A stretch of 64,000 bases of DNA from Opitutia bacterium. GTDB lineage: Bacteria; Verrucomicrobiota; Verrucomicrobiia; Opitutales; Seribacteraceae. This document shows positions 30,501-37,904 of the stretch, in pieces (the first letter of the stretch is position 1; every line of letters begins with the position of its first letter). The translations under genes were made by a program, and so were the position numbers. The stretch spans positions 1 to 64,000 of the forward strand of contig PCBO01000152.1 in NCBI GenBank assembly GCA_002730975.1. The letters run 5' to 3'. The notes below the pieces were generated by a model, which saw only the letters and a program-made list of their open reading frames with translations, was not told where the DNA came from and did no database searches.

Positions 30501-33500
30501 TCGACTCGTTGGGGGAACCATTTCGCCTGTGGCTCAAGTGGCCCAAGCCAGTGGAATGCAAAACACTCTACTGCTTGATGCCGGTGCCCCCTCCAAGGCC
30601 TTCGTACCGATGAATAATTCATTTGGTTCCGCTTGGACTCAGCCTGGTTTCAACGATTCCTCATGGCATTCGGGAACGTCTGGCGTGGGTTACGATACCG
30701 CGACCACTTACCGTTCTCTCTTCGGCATTGATGTTTTGTCTGCTATGAGGAACAAAAATACGAGCGTTTATTTTCGAGTACCCTTCACCGCTACCAATTC
30801 TACGGCATTCACAAATCTCACTCTCAAGATTAAGTATGACGACGGGTTCATCGCCTATCTCAACGGCGCTAAGGTGGCTTCCGCCGGCGCGCCTTCAAAT
30901 CCTGCGTGGAATGGGAAGGCAACCTCCAGTCACAGTGATTCCGCTGCCCAGCAATATGTCTCTTTCGACCTTACGCCGCATCTTGGCCACTTGCGAGAAG
31001 GGGCTAATATACTGGCCTTTCATGGACTAAACATATCGATGGATAGTTCCGACATGCTTATCGTTCCTAGGCTTGAGGCAAGTAGAATCGTGGGCGGATC
31101 GGAAATTGCCCTTCCCGATTATCTCACGACCGTGAAGGCCCGTTCCCGTAGCACTTCGGGTGAATGGAGTGCTCTCCACGAAGCCTCATTTCAAGTGGAT
31201 GTCGTACCCGCCTCGGTCGACAATCTATTAATTTCAGAAATCATGTACAATCCCGCCGGAACAGGAGGCTCTGAGTATGTCGAGGTTCGTAATGTAGGAG
31301 CATTTCGCATCGACTTGACGGGAGTCACTTTAGGCGGAGCCTTTAATGATTTCACTTTTGGTTCTCTTAGCCTTGCTCCTGGCGAGAGCGCCGTTGTCGT
31401 CCAAGATATCGCTGGCTTCAACGCCCGGTACCTCGACCCCGTCTCCCCTTATTACTCTCCTAGTATCGTGGTGGCTGGCCAATGGCCGGAAGGCAAGCTG
31501 AATAATGCAGGCGAAACGATAACCCTGACTGATGGCAAGGGGGCAGGCATTCTAACCTTTAAGTACGACGACGGAGGCAATTGGCCGAGTCGCACCGACG
31601 GTCGAGGTAGTTCGCTCATCCTGCCCGATCCTAACGTCCTTGTCGGTATGACTCTCGACGAACGCAACGTTTATCTTGCCGATGGCGAGAATTGGAAGTC
31701 CTCCGAGGGCTTTCACGGTAATCCCGGAGCTGTCGAAGCAACTATAACTGGAGTCCCGATAGTCATAATCAGCGAGATTCTTGCTCATACGGATCCTCCT
31801 CTTCTTGATGCCATCGAACTACACAATCCAAGTTCTCAAGTCGTCGACTTGAGTGGCTGGCGCCTCACCGAATCCGCTTCAAGCCTACAGGGTTTTCGTA
31901 TCCCTGACGGCACTGTCATTCCGTCTGGAGGCTACCTTGTTTTTGACGAAACGGACTTTAATCCCAATGGCCTATGGAATCCTAACGCGGGAGCTCGTGG
32001 TTCCGATGAATTCGCTCTCAGCGGTGCCCGCGGCGGAGATGTCTGGTTACTTGAGGCTGATGGCGCTGGTAATTTACTTGCTTTCGTGGATCATGTCGAA
32101 TTCGGGGCATCGTCAAACGGAGTTTCCTTTGGGCGTTGGCCGAACGGTTCCGGGAGAAAACTCTATCCGATGAAGGAGCGTTCTCTCTTCGATGAAGCCT
32201 CTGCGACCTATCCACCTCAAAAACTTGGTGGTCCGAACCCAGGAGCGATGCGGGGTCAGATAATGATAAGCGAAATCATGTACAATCCACCTGGCGGGAA
32301 TGTGGATTTGGAGTTCGTTGAATTGTACAACTCCGGAGATTCTTCAGTATCCCTTTCGGGTTGGAATTTGGACAAGGGCGTAGATTTTACCTTTTCACCT
32401 GGAACTTTGCTTAAGCCCGGGAAATCCATAGTGGTGGTCGGCTTCGATCTCAATGCGACCGAAAAACTCACAGCTTTCAGGCTCGCCTATGGCATTGGTC
32501 CTGAAGTTCTTCTTGTCGGTGGTTGGAAGGGCAACCTTAACAACGGAGGCGAAACTATTTGCCTCCTCCGACCTGATGCACCGCCAGCGGACGATCCCAC
32601 TTTCACACCCATGCTTATTGAAGAAACTGTCACCTATTCAAACCTTTCTCCCTGGCCCAGCCAAGCTGATGGCAATGGAGCTTCTTTGGTTCGCAGCAAG
32701 CAGGACAGTTGGTCTGACGATATTCAAAGCTGGGGAATTTCTACAGGGACTCCTTCTCCGGGTCCATCGCCGAGTCTCAATAATCCACCCACCTTTACGA
32801 GCCCCCCCCCGATAGCGAAGATAGCTGTCGGGTCGATGTTCAGCCACCGATTCGTCGCAACAGACCCCGACGGAAATACCCTCTCCTTCTCCTCGCCTTC
32901 GACTCCCTTTTGGTTGAATTTTAGGGACGATGTTAACGGTTCGGCCGTCCTTTTCGGTAATCCGCCTCCTTATGTACTGGGTGCTCACACTGTTGTTATC
33001 AAGGTTTCCGATGGCATCGCGAACCCCATCGAGAAAATCTTCGTTTTGACGGTTGAGGATAATACCCCGCCAATTCTAACTTTGCGGGGTGCAGCTAATC
33101 TCTTTCACGAAGCGGGTACTCCTTATGTTGATTTGGGGGTAATCGCCGCGGATGCGGTTGACGGTGACTTGTCACCGAAGGTAATGGTGGTCAACCCCGT
33201 GAACATTAGTAATCCCGGAACCTATTTCGTTAGTTACTCGGTGAGTGACCAAGCTGGTAACGAAGCGTTGGGGCTTTCGAGAACTGTGGTCGTTGCCGAT
33301 ACGAAACCTCCAGTTTTTGACTTACTGGGAGGTGTCGTCCTATCGCACGAAGGGGCTACCCCTTTTACTGATCCCGGAGCTTATGCTTTTGATGTTCTTG
33401 ATGGAAATCTCACCGCTAATATTACCGTTAATGGCACAGTCGATGTAAATGTCACGGGGAATTACCAACTTACGTATGAAGTCATTGATAATGCTAATAA

Positions 33501-36500
33501 TTCCGCAACGTCTATCATCAGGACGGTTGTCGTGGTCGATAATACCCCCCCTGTTTTAACTCTCGTAGGTTCGCCCTCCGTCCAACTCTTGCTCGGTTCA
33601 ATTTTCATTGATCCGGGAACCGTCGCAATTGATGCTATGGATGGAAATCTTACGAACGACGTAGTTGTTTCAGGTGGGATAGACATAAACGTACCAGGAA
33701 CCTACTCGCTTCATTACAGCGTAAACGATGCCTCCGGGAACTCATCTCAGAGGGTTTCTCGAACCATTACAGTGGTTGGCATTCCGCCACCTGTGATAAC
33801 CTTACTGGGTGGAACTAGAGTTGTTCTTGATGAGGGCGAAGCATATGCGGAATTAGGTTTTTTTGCCGAAGATTCTCTGGACGGTAATCTGACTGCGGCC
33901 GTTGTGATTGGAGGGGACACGGTGGATGCAAATCGACCCGGTTCTTATTTCGTGACCTACGACGTTTTGAATTCCAAGGCAGTAGGTGCCACTCAAGCCA
34001 TTCGCAAGGTGATCGTGCATGACGTCACGGCACCGGTGCTAACTCTGTTAGGTTCGGAAACGATCTTTCACGAGGCAGTTACATCTTTCTCTGACCCCGG
34101 AGCTATCGCCAACGACGTAACTGATGGAAACCTGACCAACAGTATTACTGTTGGAGGGGATTTTGTGGATAGCGACCGTTTAGGCCTCTATGTCATCACT
34201 TACGATGTATCCGATAAGGCGGGCAACACTGCCGCCAGTCTAACTCGAACTGTAACGGTTAGGGATGATTCCGCTCCCGTAGTTAGCCTTCTCGGTGAAT
34301 CGAACGCCACACATGAAGCAGGGACACCCTACCACGACCTTGGAGCAACTGCCTTTGACGCGTTCAATGGAGATCTTTCTGGCGCCATAAAAGTTTCAGG
34401 AGATGTCAATGCAGACGAACCCGGACTGTATTTGCAAACCTACTCCGTTTCCGATATGGTAGGCAATGTCGGGCAAGTGGTTAGAGCGGTTAATGTTGTC
34501 GATACTATGCCACCCGTCCTCACTTTACTTGGTGAACTTAATGCGACTTTCGAGGCCGGACTTGGTCTCGGATTACTCTACTCCAGTGCTGTTGCTCAAG
34601 ATGTTTTGGATGGCAACCTAACAGATTTAATCATCGTTTCGGGTAATGTTAATGACCATGTCCAAGGAGATTATGTCATCGGCTACTCAGTTTCCGATAA
34701 GGCGGGCAATCCTTCACGGGTTCGGGAACGTATCGTTCGGATTAGGGATACACTACCACCTGTCCTTAGCCTCTTCGGGGGAAGGGAAATCACTATCGAA
34801 CCTGGCTCCCTATGGATCGAGCCGGGCGTGGGAGCCTTCGACCTCGCGGACGGCAACTTATCCGGCAAGGTTCTCGTTGTTGGCGAGGTGAACGTAAATA
34901 GCATCGGTGGCTATGAGTTAAACTATTCGGTTTCGGACAAAGCGGGGAACGCCGCGTCCACCCTCACTCGTATCGTCAATGTTCGCAGTTCGGCATCACC
35001 CGTCATTACGCTACTCGGGCCAGATACGGTGAGCCTAGATCAAGGGACTGCCTTTGTAGATCCCGGAGTCATCGCTCATGATTCTTTCGACGGCAACCTA
35101 ACTCATCTTATTCGAACCTACGACAATCTTGATGTGAACGTCCCCGGCATCCATCATATCGCTTATCTAGTTACTAACGCTTCTGGACTTTCCTCTAAGG
35201 AAGTTGTTCGTACGATCATCGTCAATGATCTCAATGACGCACCAACAACCAATGGCGTGGAAGCCTTCCTCTCCCCGATACGCGAAGATATTGGAAGTGG
35301 CGTTGGAAATCCAGGCGATACGGTATCCTCGCTTGTCGAAGGCATAACCGATCTGGACTCCAATGCCGTTCCTGGCTTCGCCCTTGTTGCAACCGATGAT
35401 TTCAATGGAACTTGGCAATATTCTTTGGACGGAGGCAAATCTTATTTCTCCGCAGGCAAAGTGACGCAAGCCAACGCCCTCCTTCTGCGTGCAGACGATC
35501 CAAAGACTCTTCTTCGGTTCGTGCCAAGGAGCGAATTTTTTGGTACAGCCTCACTCACCTTCCGAGCTTGGGACCAAACCGTAGGTGCCAATGGAGAACG
35601 TTTCACCATAGTTGAAACTGGTGGTCATTCCGCATTCAGTTCGGATGTTGCACTTGCCGTTATCAAGGTCGAGCCTTCGGAGGACTCACCTGTCTTCACA
35701 ACTGAACCAGTTCTACGCGGCAAGGCTCTTTCGAACTACTCCTACACCGTTACTGTTATCCATCCGGACGGAGAAGACTTCAGTCTTCATGCTGTCGCCT
35801 TGCCCCAATGGCTCTCCTTCGAGTTAAAAGCAGACGGTTCAGCTACTCTTGCAGGTATGCCCTCGGTAGGAAATGTCGGCGCTCATGCCGTTATTTTAAA
35901 GGCAACCGACGCTTCGGGCAAGTTTTCGGAGCAAAGCTTTGCCATCGCAGTTTCTTCAGGCAGGGTCTTCGATCTCGAATCTGGTTGGAATGGACTCGAC
36001 TGGTTCGGCCAATTCTACGTGTCTTCCAAAACTTGGATCTACCATCCTGAACACGGTTGGCTTTTCCCGGGAGAAAAAGCAGGAAGCAATGATTACGGTA
36101 TCTGGTTTTGGTCGGAGAGTCTTGGTTGGCACTGGACCCGCGAGGACGTTTACCCTCACCTCTATATTCGTCGTCGTCAACGTTCTGACCTAGACATCTT
36201 TCGTACAGACGAACTCTTTACCGCATTCGGTTGGTTCTTTTACCAACGGGAATCTCATCAACCCCGCTTATTTTTCGACTATAAGATAAACGATTGGATT
36301 GCCGATTCTCACTTTGCTCCAGTCCTTGTAAATGCGAATATTAACGACTCTCGAGGCGGTATTGTTTCAGGTGCGGGATCTCATGGACACGGAGACGAAG
36401 TCACTCTCGTGGCAGAACCCAATCCAGGCTATAAGTTCTTGAACTGGCGTGGTGCAATTCAAGGAGAATCACCCACCATCACTTTTATCATTACACGAAA

Positions 36501-36567
36501 TATTTCCCTGACTGCCAACTTCGAGAAACTTTCCGACGAGGAAATACTCAAAGGGGTCTTCGATTAA
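21553..36567 (+). CDS. Giant secreted multidomain protein: two GH13 domains, CotH kinase, lamin-tail, LamG, DUF5011 repeats
   Basis: About 5,000 residues; start TTG 21553 or TTG 21589, the latter giving a clean signal peptide. Domains by residue from 21553: GH13 amylase-type ~36-585 (D286, E350, H411-D412); beta-sandwich segments ~590-1350; second GH13 ~1357-1930 (D1624, E1653, H1711-D1712); InlB-like repeat ~1935-2012; lamin-tail domain (LTD) ~2015-2096 and 2313-2365 with LamG (2103-2312) nested inside; chitobiase-C-like ~2384-2465; CotH kinase ~2517-2935 (HDMEHSLGRG at 2802); chitobiase-C-like and jelly roll ~2937-3180; three more LTDs ~3223-3730; Ig/cadherin-like ~3743-3835; nine DUF5011 repeats 3839-4556; a further ~140-residue and an Ig-like domain; W-rich domain 4811-4922; InlB-like tail. 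Divergent from the VTC-DUF4956-HlyD-TolC operon. Likely an exported glucan-active surface protein. Confidence 0.9.
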   Translation: MPNDEPSYRLSLLKKTANSWIRWRTLVLAFSVALSPSSSFGEAMLQYFNTSWAEITNRMPELAEAGYSSLWLPPPTKGSGALSVGYDLWDPFDLGGREQRGTFQTRYGTESELHRLIEMAHRFGIRVYFDNIMNHRAFDVPGYNEHAPEDLYPGMRPEDFHIRRTSDGLYRKWDNVREWWSEWQVQNLGLADLIDIAAEPGITNRNFGEWEGATAEKIKFLRHPDNPEFYCYDANGSYVGFGKDNGLTVEYLAQHEAFYSEYVELYLNRAARWLLDRTKADGLRLDAVKHIPADFFGATFGADRDRSNYGYLGQAQEQFNLTRGFSDWDNHRDTVFDTERPRDDAMMFGEHLGSPPAVEDYINAGMRLLDNDLRHHLNSQLGNPWGTLAGMDESGSHGFATGSSVMHAQSHDSDFAARRELQHAFYLTRGGIGIIYSDGNHKAGLLKGSGGAFPRHANTNFLGQFGDNRIPNLLYFHEHFVRGYQVGRWSDGDVVVYERVDKRDNPGMSDSAGTVGLIMINDNYSSGQARVFNTGFFADAGTDNDAYLYNYSSYGGGFYQYASNLSQVVIPAGGYFLFSWRSPEPSDLWESVGGHPLSILQDGLEVETISVRRTDGADGDPAFNPYGVSDANQTDFSYLWKVPRVTNGKNLKFVVRADGSAENILLNIDGGLDVNGNGRRDNPPALASDVYLGFEQMDFVGRQGPEKFAAGDISRNMIGSVGAETYWWSADNGSFFTVKGGSGSDSYENYTAHWAYHAPEQNNDQGEKQFKVTGNSATVWVKVGYSLEVNQARLYHVSDGSNPEGAGGSGIGATQVTSFAFSHSDVQEPTVDWWKASVPLPDSGIFKYKIGVYRNELNGASLASVFPKNESSVVLKKKMLTTFEVDGFDAEAIEYYPHRDYGEKVTGLKEGFHFVKGRAFLSRLGEASIYNTFSRTIYYDSKRPEGSVTFPGVDGEELFGSEYGFVVRSDSSVTEVLFHIDDNDPTNDDGQTGAFNGNGETGDGNSSAWAHAEEMTSRQDLDASHPKEWRFSYRNVPSGGEDATVRIALREASSSTDLTLGEEDGHFRILERKVKTSGPSHRLFLTWPQRDGDKVGKDYIIKTYLSSELVNGRSDADIIANLTVSIDASMIQEAPHASAAVQDISSAWVERNVVPGLAALAYKLPILRNPVGAPDDFRQTIIVDYKDAEAGVDLRTIRTVVTDFVSHGAVKPILTVNGVSADYTTTNLFLDEVKGEKETLEVILEVPHVKVAEVYTNLNNRDLATVDSNKDGIEDGIQPPGRDSVSLVNNNGYYQVHTMTFDSNRGDAGAWVCQLNARKTGAYRLSARFKLENDADVWHWYTSDGRRDHAVVVTPKKVRGAVMYELNPLTVDATGDTFESRSTFDDLHDENRWNLQYLKGIGANWLWFQPIHPRGVDGRENINGQPYDPGSPYAVKNFFEVMPQLSRANNRPAAMQAFKDFVTAADAEGISVMVDAPFNHVAWDAELDEEGVAIFDTGLPEDEIRKILPGFFSRKDDYGFPARDENEIATAPDRDDFGKWEDVKDVYFGNYSALVQGNDPAERNSHQNEEDAFDYAGEGWNDLTRRTWRYFASYVPYWLEKTGLPPGQPLSVQAQTGIDGLRADFGQGLPPQLWEYVINVARSRKWSFVFMSEALDGGAVTYRSSRHFDVLNENIAFALKSSSKPSDYHAAFENRRTVYGDSLVLLNNVSHDEENLHDPWQAFIRYAVSSTNDGVPMLFMGQELGISRTYGFSHYETNFGKQVPHFKRYNSMQPIWDNADFGLDQLYNAYASIGRARSSSPALSSPNRYFLNDLSTNAPHGKIHATAKWEKSVSSPSTSDLLLTFVNLERDNQQAGTFDLSPGGDDTLFGLEKDHLYNVSNLAAFQVESKDSFLWTQARSGHDLLENGIFVLLNPVPSDPEGWANTPYEAQFLKVHDLSVSLLEMNATTGGSMKGAGSYSYGSHANIEATAEPGYAFDGWLGAGVVTPSATHTTISMTEPRSVTATFRFTGDPGNMPTISEFMASNDKTLFSASGDSDDWIEIHNPSTNSIDLSDWYLTNDPANPAMWRFPVGTILEGNDRLVVFASGLGPAANASAVSTRASDLLAHWTFDEGSGTRTADQSGNNHDISSIGGATWTDGKFGKAFFYEGGSTALPLAAHPPASGTEFSISFWSYGDPVELPGKNTSIIESGGLSGRILNIHFPWSNGNVYWDVGDGGSDRINTAIDDSYLLGKWSHWVFVHNRTTGNQKFYLNGSEEISASGRTRQLGTVNRWYLGSNLNGNSSYWYGKVDDLRVYGVELSSSDVKSIYRENPWRTHTTFKLDASGGYLALMKSDATVGKIVNYSKQVEDYSYGIPSNKVLPSDSYLKSATPGKENEEGFLGFVADTKFNVDRGFFVSPFTLSITTATSGATIRYTTDGSTPSASNGNVYTTPFPITTTTIVRAIATKPDYVATDVDTQSYFFPEDVIRQSADGFTPIGWPATGAVNSQKMVYGMDPDIVDGFNTPEEVKEALFALPTLSIATELDNLFGQSNGIYVNARNDGRSWERPMSLELIHPKGSKGFQINAGMRIRGGYSRSANNPKHSFRIFFRSEYGQGNLHYPMFEDEGVEEFDKFDLRTSQNYSWAFGGPAHNTMVREVWSRDTQSAMGQPYTRSRYYHLYLNGVYWGIYMTQERVSGTLCESYLGGEKSDYDTVHQDSSRQINATGGNLEAYDRLWQRTIDGWTDNDDYFQAQGLGVDGKARNPDFENLLNVDNLIDYMLIVYYNGDRDGPASRYTTPRVNNYYAFYNRANPDGWKFPAHDMEHSLGRGENNMVTPLASDHQDRDEKKYFTAHFLHEQLTSNQEYVIRFADRFYLRHFNDGVLSEENSKARIAFRSSQIDKAIIAESARWGDTKSGIPKNRNDWVNNVKMVTDWMVGRNAVVLNQLRTTRINANSSFWYPSIDPPGFSQHGGQVSSSFRLSMSDSNLAPVTIHYTLDESDPRLVGGTISPVAQVAQASGMQNTLLLDAGAPSKAFVPMNNSFGSAWTQPGFNDSSWHSGTSGVGYDTATTYRSLFGIDVLSAMRNKNTSVYFRVPFTATNSTAFTNLTLKIKYDDGFIAYLNGAKVASAGAPSNPAWNGKATSSHSDSAAQQYVSFDLTPHLGHLREGANILAFHGLNISMDSSDMLIVPRLEASRIVGGSEIALPDYLTTVKARSRSTSGEWSALHEASFQVDVVPASVDNLLISEIMYNPAGTGGSEYVEVRNVGAFRIDLTGVTLGGAFNDFTFGSLSLAPGESAVVVQDIAGFNARYLDPVSPYYSPSIVVAGQWPEGKLNNAGETITLTDGKGAGILTFKYDDGGNWPSRTDGRGSSLILPDPNVLVGMTLDERNVYLADGENWKSSEGFHGNPGAVEATITGVPIVIISEILAHTDPPLLDAIELHNPSSQVVDLSGWRLTESASSLQGFRIPDGTVIPSGGYLVFDETDFNPNGLWNPNAGARGSDEFALSGARGGDVWLLEADGAGNLLAFVDHVEFGASSNGVSFGRWPNGSGRKLYPMKERSLFDEASATYPPQKLGGPNPGAMRGQIMISEIMYNPPGGNVDLEFVELYNSGDSSVSLSGWNLDKGVDFTFSPGTLLKPGKSIVVVGFDLNATEKLTAFRLAYGIGPEVLLVGGWKGNLNNGGETICLLRPDAPPADDPTFTPMLIEETVTYSNLSPWPSQADGNGASLVRSKQDSWSDDIQSWGISTGTPSPGPSPSLNNPPTFTSPPPIAKIAVGSMFSHRFVATDPDGNTLSFSSPSTPFWLNFRDDVNGSAVLFGNPPPYVLGAHTVVIKVSDGIANPIEKIFVLTVEDNTPPILTLRGAANLFHEAGTPYVDLGVIAADAVDGDLSPKVMVVNPVNISNPGTYFVSYSVSDQAGNEALGLSRTVVVADTKPPVFDLLGGVVLSHEGATPFTDPGAYAFDVLDGNLTANITVNGTVDVNVTGNYQLTYEVIDNANNSATSIIRTVVVVDNTPPVLTLVGSPSVQLLLGSIFIDPGTVAIDAMDGNLTNDVVVSGGIDINVPGTYSLHYSVNDASGNSSQRVSRTITVVGIPPPVITLLGGTRVVLDEGEAYAELGFFAEDSLDGNLTAAVVIGGDTVDANRPGSYFVTYDVLNSKAVGATQAIRKVIVHDVTAPVLTLLGSETIFHEAVTSFSDPGAIANDVTDGNLTNSITVGGDFVDSDRLGLYVITYDVSDKAGNTAASLTRTVTVRDDSAPVVSLLGESNATHEAGTPYHDLGATAFDAFNGDLSGAIKVSGDVNADEPGLYLQTYSVSDMVGNVGQVVRAVNVVDTMPPVLTLLGELNATFEAGLGLGLLYSSAVAQDVLDGNLTDLIIVSGNVNDHVQGDYVIGYSVSDKAGNPSRVRERIVRIRDTLPPVLSLFGGREITIEPGSLWIEPGVGAFDLADGNLSGKVLVVGEVNVNSIGGYELNYSVSDKAGNAASTLTRIVNVRSSASPVITLLGPDTVSLDQGTAFVDPGVIAHDSFDGNLTHLIRTYDNLDVNVPGIHHIAYLVTNASGLSSKEVVRTIIVNDLNDAPTTNGVEAFLSPIREDIGSGVGNPGDTVSSLVEGITDLDSNAVPGFALVATDDFNGTWQYSLDGGKSYFSAGKVTQANALLLRADDPKTLLRFVPRSEFFGTASLTFRAWDQTVGANGERFTIVETGGHSAFSSDVALAVIKVEPSEDSPVFTTEPVLRGKALSNYSYTVTVIHPDGEDFSLHAVALPQWLSFELKADGSATLAGMPSVGNVGAHAVILKATDASGKFSEQSFAIAVSSGRVFDLESGWNGLDWFGQFYVSSKTWIYHPEHGWLFPGEKAGSNDYGIWFWSESLGWHWTREDVYPHLYIRRRQRSDLDIFRTDELFTAFGWFFYQRESHQPRLFFDYKINDWIADSHFAPVLVNANINDSRGGIVSGAGSHGHGDEVTLVAEPNPGYKFLNWRGAIQGESPTITFIITRNISLTANFEKLSDEEILKGVFD
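33067..35220 (+). repeat. Array of nine DUF5011 (Ig-like) repeats inside the giant gene
   Basis: Nine ~80-residue copies, each opening with a PPVLTLLG-like strand, then (F/Y)xDPGAxAxDxxDGNLT, and closing with a YSVSDxAGN motif. Copies differ by clear sequence drift, copy 7 is slightly longer, and no two are near identical, so this is an old array. The repeats probably form a rigid stalk. Confidence 0.88.
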
Positions 36568-36854
36568 AAGGGTTGAAATGTTTTTTCGTTTCAATGTACC
36601 CCTACTAGATTGCAATTGCTTTTATCACGGAAAAAACGGCTTTGCTAGTTAAGTCTACTGGTATTTTCTCTCTGTGTTAGGAAGACACTTTTATGCGTCT
36701 ATCCTACGAACTCGGGGGCAATAAAGGTTTTTTTAATACCTATCTTAGCACTTTCCATACAAGGAGCTTCTACGGAAAGTGAAAGAGGCGAGTCGATAGC
36801 CGAGGACGAGCCAGTATATTCCCTCAAAGCCCGAGCGTACAGCCTTGCGCCGGA
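36568..36854. other. Gap between the giant gene and the PHP gene
   Basis: No intact gene is seen. Just after the giant stop, TTGAAA and TTTCAA could form a weak hairpin around a T-rich loop, but it lacks a GC stem and is not a convincing terminator. From 36721 a start-less frame encoding a signal-peptide-like segment runs into the 3' end of the PHP gene on the other strand (see findings). Confidence 0.5.
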
Positions 36855-37904
36855 TTACTCTGTTTGCTTGGCTCGCTCATCGGTGAAGACGGGTTGGACC
36901 CAGGCGTAGTGCTCTAACAAGGAACCATCTTTCCCTTTAACGCGACGTGTTACCTTGCAGCGAAGGTAGGGCAGGGCGACTTCGCAGGAAGCCTTGGCTG
37001 TGTTGCTCGTCCTTATGACTTTTCCCTTCGGTCCTATGAACTCGACCGAATAACCGGGTTTGCCTTCTTTTACTTTCCGTCCGTAGAGAATGGGTGAGGT
37101 CAGTTCTTTGGAGGTGGCTTCCTCGTCCACTTCGATCTCGATGCGCTTCGAATCACGGACGACCTTCTTAAGCATGACGCCGGAGGATGCGTAAAAATCA
37201 CCGCGAGTCATGGCTTTGGTGATGGCGTCTGAAGTGAGTTCCTTGGTCCGTACCATGACCCAGCCTCGGCCAGGGTTGGATTTGCCGGGGTTCCATTGGC
37301 CGAAGTGGTGGGCGTCGTCGGAACCTACGCCATAGATAGTCATGCCTTGGGTGAGAAGATCGTCCCAAAGTTCTTCGGTGGAGGGATGCTTGTGATCGCC
37401 GAAATTCCGTACCGAGGGATGCCCGTTGTAGAGCTCGAAGAGATACAGCTTTTTGACTGGCAGCATGTCCTTGGCCTGAATCGCCCAGCCGAAGTTGGGA
37501 TGATTGAGTATTGTGGCACCGCCGGCCTTGATTGTTTCGTCGACGTGCTTTTGAATGATTTTGGAGCGGTGTCCGTGGTCAAAGTGCCAAGGCACGAGGC
37601 GGTTCACGTTCATAGCCGTGCTGTGTACCGTCTTGCGACCAGTCACCTCTTCGCCGGGGAGGAGCAGGAAGTCCTTGCGGATTTCACCCTTCAACTTGAC
37701 CGTCTTCGGATCGATGAATTTGTTGTGCTCGCTAAGGATTGCGAAGTGGTATCCGTGGTCGTGGTACCATTGGGCGACTACGGCGGGAGGTGAGTCGGCA
37801 TGGCCACATAAGGTGGTGTGAGCGTGGGTGTTGCCCTTGTACCAACGAGCGGTTTGCCCAAGGCAAGGAATTGCAAAGATAATGGCGAGCAAGATAATTT
37901 TCAT
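36855..37904 (-). CDS. Secreted PHP-domain phosphoesterase-like protein
   Basis: A 349-residue protein with a signal peptide (MKIILLAIIFAIPCLGQ) and a PHP (polymerase and histidinol phosphatase) metal-hydrolase fold of the CehA/McbA-like type. Metal ligands appear as H27-A-H29 in GNTHAHTT, H60 in ILSEHN, Glu in LLPGEEV, His in LNHPNFG and the closing GSDDAHHFGQW. A C-terminal beta domain follows. Exported members of this group hydrolyse phosphate or ester bonds, but their substrates are mostly unknown. It is transcribed alone, convergent with the giant gene. The upstream gap to 38128 contains no gene that I can support. Confidence 0.85.
   Translation of the reverse strand: MKIILLAIIFAIPCLGQTARWYKGNTHAHTTLCGHADSPPAVVAQWYHDHGYHFAILSEHNKFIDPKTVKLKGEIRKDFLLLPGEEVTGRKTVHSTAMNVNRLVPWHFDHGHRSKIIQKHVDETIKAGGATILNHPNFGWAIQAKDMLPVKKLYLFELYNGHPSVRNFGDHKHPSTEELWDDLLTQGMTIYGVGSDDAHHFGQWNPGKSNPGRGWVMVRTKELTSDAITKAMTRGDFYASSGVMLKKVVRDSKRIEIEVDEEATSKELTSPILYGRKVKEGKPGYSVEFIGPKGKVIRTSNTAKASCEVALPYLRCKVTRRVKGKDGSLLEHYAWVQPVFTDERAKQTE

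Noticed and set aside
33067-35220. Repeat array considered as CRISPR or DNA satellite
   Set aside because: The periodicity (~240 bases) is at protein level with diverged DNA; it encodes DUF5011 domains.
36568-36620. Possible rho-independent terminator after the giant gene
   Set aside because: TTGAAA/TTTCAA can pair, but the stem is short and AT-rich, the loop holds the T run, and the outer GGG/CCC pairing needs a bulge; not convincing.
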